Of a DNA stretch of 22,097 bases, positions 19,694-22,097 are shown piece by piece (within the stretch, counting starts at the first letter, position 1; each line of letters begins with the position of its first letter). The stretch covers positions 1 through 22,097 of IMG/VR virus record IMGVR_UViG_3300009034_001231; one strand, written 5' to 3'. The notes under the pieces were generated by a model. It had not been told where the DNA came from, did not search any database, and saw only the letters and a program-made list of their open reading frames with translations. This stretch comes from a virus. A program made the translations under genes and the position numbers.

Positions 19694-22097
19694 AAAAATT
19701 TAGCACCGTAAAGAACGCACGTAAGGCAGCCCAGACACTTGCTCAAGAGGATATTGATTTTGAATTAGAGGATGTTGATAAGATAAAGGCACAATTTCAG
19801 CAATGGCAAAAGGGCATCGGGGACATTGAAGCGTATCTAACTGGTAAAGGCAAAGAATTAGAGGGTGAAGATTATCCTGAAATTATACGGACTATGGCCT
19901 GGGTGAGAGAAAAAGATACTATCATAAAAAAGCTAAAGAATTTCGTTAGCGAAGTGCCTGAATTTACATTGAATCCCGTCCTTACCTACAAGGAAGGTTA
20001 TTTGGTTTTCTCAGACGGTTATCGCTTTAAGTTTGTCCCCGACTACTTTGGCATTAACAAAGAGTCTTTAGCGGAAGGTGATAAAATCCGTTTCGACCTT
20101 GAGAGTCTTGGCATAAAGAGACCATCGGCCAAAAAACTCAAAGCAGCGGAAATATGGACAGGCGAACCGAAGATAATGGGCAGGGTAGCCGAAAAACCTA
20201 TCCCGATAGAAAGAATGGGTAAACCAAAAAAGCCACGCGAACTAACCGCCGAAGAAAAAACTTACGAGCAAGCCTTGAGGGATATTGAAAGAGGCGTAGA
20301 AGTAGAGGTTGAAGGGGGCGTAACATACAAAGCTGTTAGGGAAGATGACATACGCAAGGTGGCCGAACTTGGCAGGAAAGCCGGACGCCAAGCCTGGACG
20401 GTCGAGCGTGATATTCTCGGCAGACAAGAATATGGTATAGCTGAAACCAAAGTAGATATTGGTGAAGCGATTAAAATAATACGCAATGTGTTTGCTGCAA
20501 AACTTTTGCCGAAAGAAATAGAACCGAAAGCACCAGAGAAGATTGAACCGTTGAAAAGCTATCACGCCGAAGTTGAACTGCCGAACAAAGAAAAGGCCGC
20601 TTTTACTTATCAATACATAGAATATCCCAAGACCGGCCAACACGAATACGGATTCAATTTTCACAGTAAAACAATAGGACATCCAGACACAGGGATAATA
20701 CATCACAGCGCAAAGGCCACAGAGGTTGACGCTGTTGGTGGGCCGATAGAGTATGCGAGGCAATGGGCGGCAAAGCGATATGCACAAGTACGCGGTGTTC
20801 GTCCAGAAGCTAAGCCCCCTGCCGAACCGCAGCAGTTGTACGATGAGCTTGTTGCCAAGTGGGGAGACGATGCTGTTACTGAGGCCCAAGAGTTCTTGTC
20901 CGATGAAAGCGATACCTATCAGGACATAGATGCCAAATTCTTTGACCTGGACTCGGAAGGTAAAGGCGGGACAGAACAAGCCAAAGTATTAGAGCGACAA
21001 CTGCTTAGAATGGTCGATGAGTACCTGTCGGCAAGGTCCAAAGAGACTACCGAGGAACCATCAGAGTTTGTCCCGCCAACAAAACGGAAAATGTCGTTTG
21101 AAGATTTGATACCACGTCCCGCAGACGTAAAACATATCAAGAACGTAGTTGTCGATACGTTTCGGGAATGGCCGCAGAGCATAAAGAAAGTCGGCAAAGA
21201 CTACTGGACTGAAGTAATGGCAGTAGCAAAACAGTTGAGTACGCCATACCGATACAAAGCCTTACGACAAACGATGCTCGGAGTATTCAGGCACAAGAAA
21301 GGGACTGTACCACCGCAAGTCGTAGGCATAGAGCTTCAGGATATAACCGATGCCCTTACTGCCACGCACGAACTCGGTCATAACATCGACTGGCTGATGA
21401 ACAACAAGATTTATCCAAGCTCCATAAAAGCGCGATTCCCAGATACCACTGTCGGAGAGATATCGTTAAGAAACGAGCTAAAGAAAGTCTCGCAAGTCCT
21501 TCGTCCAGATAGGTGGGAAAAACCCAAGCCATATATCAAAAGCCACACCGAACTGATGGCCGATTACATTTCGCACTATATCCTCGACCCAGAAAAAACA
21601 AGAGAGCTTGCCCCTAACCTTACCAGGGCTTTCGAGGCAAAGCTGACTACAAAGCCCGACCTGTTCGATATAATTTCGAGATTACAGGAGAGCCGATACA
21701 CGGGGCCGGAAGAACCTGCGGTTGCCAAGCATATCAGAGAGAAGTTTCCATTGCCGAAAGAGTTTACACCACTGAAACTGGCTCTCGATATGATGAATGA
21801 AGATTACGTCAAAGCTGCGGAAGAACTGGGCATAACGGCTGCGCGTCATTACAAGTTGCTCATTGCCCGCGCACAGATGGAAGCTCGCAGGATAGATAAG
21901 CTCGTCCCGAACAAAGACAGGCAAACCGACCTTGTTGTTGTCGCCGAGAACGGCAGTAAAAATCCCTTCACTGGCAAAACCCTTCAAGAGATACTCAAAG
22001 AAGGACTAACTGCCAATGAACGCAAGGCTATAAATCTTTTCCGAGCATACCAAGAGGAAGCACGACAGACGGTAAACAAATATCTTCGCGGTGCTGA
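19576..22097 (+). CDS. Giant protein, central part with zincin-type metalloprotease motif (continues at base 1)
   Basis: Frame 1 is open from 19474 to the window end without a plausible early start codon (first ATG near 19891), so it is best read as the continuation of the 18059 gene after a frame shift near 19575. The join would read ...EVAPTILIENPEEKGDYQ. HELGH at 21367-21381 is a zinc-metalloprotease HExxH motif. About 56 residues later, HTELMADYISHY (near 21544-21579) offers a glutamate as possible third ligand. A fourth FEDLIPRP motif lies near 21094-21117. The rest is charged and helical. With the 1-2223 part, the full product is about 2,047 residues: a polyvalent, ejection-type protein that could act on the cell wall, host proteins or itself on entry. 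Confidence 0.82.
21979..22097. repeat. Terminal direct repeat (circular-closure overlap), right copy
   Basis: Identical to bases 1-119; see the left copy. The coding phase is preserved across the junction, which supports a circular molecule rather than a chance repeat. Confidence 0.95.

Noticed and set aside
20242-20979. 245-residue reverse-strand ORF rich in Phe, Tyr and Cys
   Set aside because: It is antisense to the continuous giant-protein frame; its composition is the mirror of Lys/Glu-rich coding and it has no start signal.

Overview
The window is a circular mobile element. Bases 1-119 are repeated exactly at 21979-22097, and one reading frame runs through that junction, so the contig closes into a circle of about 21,978 bp whose ends fall inside a single giant gene. 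It carries a phage-type tyrosine integrase, an excisionase-like protein, a replication initiator with in-gene iterons, a DnaB helicase, a terminase pair, an S74-chaperone virion protein and a roughly 2,047-residue virion/ejection-type protein. The host is bacterial (Shine-Dalgarno sites, sigma70-like promoters). From memory, the integrase N-terminus resembles integrases annotated in Planctomycetota, but that is a weak pointer.

Layout on the circle. (a) A late-type operon starts at a near-perfect promoter at 15485 and runs clockwise. It holds a structured leader with an intrinsic terminator, a 154-aa unknown protein (15805), the S74-tailed protein (16281), an unknown virion-like protein (17385) and the giant protein (18059, across the junction, to 2223). 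It continues with a zinc-ribbon protein (2279), a small ORF (2739), a DUF5681-type small-terminase-like protein (2904), the large terminase (3337), an unknown protein (4640), a frameshifted small gene (5302) and a small zinc protein (5567). (b) A reverse-strand cassette of three coupled genes (6866 down to 5859) encodes two related membrane-anchored Ada-like zinc-binding proteins around a membrane protein. (c) A rightward early-type block contains a protein with a Tat-like leader (7104), an unknown (8002), an excisionase-like protein (8871), a winged helix (9238), the replication initiator (9712), DnaB (10604), several very small proteins, a second HTH protein (12827) and a small membrane protein (13071). 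(d) The integrase (13573) has its own promoter and leader and is followed by repeats and an unknown coiled-coil gene (15023).

Two things stand out. First, I find no portal, major capsid, head-tail connector, tail or lysis gene, and no unassigned ORF large enough for a portal. The element therefore looks like a phage satellite or a remodelled prophage that brings its own terminase and ejection-type protein but borrows capsids. Second, three genes (7104, the integrase, and the first late gene 15805) share an unusual upstream plan. Each has a strong promoter with a 16-bp spacer, then a copy of the gene's own start-codon sequence at the RNA 5' end, then an intrinsic terminator with a long loop just before the ribosome-binding site. 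In each, an internal segment can pair with the upstream start copy or with the real start. This looks like a recurrent RNA switch and is my main candidate for something undescribed.

Several frame breaks lie at homopolymers (19572 C4, 5330 A6, 5357 G5, possibly 12267 A7). They may be sequencing errors, real decay or slippage, and the giant gene's continuity depends on resolving the first. All statements come from reading the sequence by eye; no searches were run.
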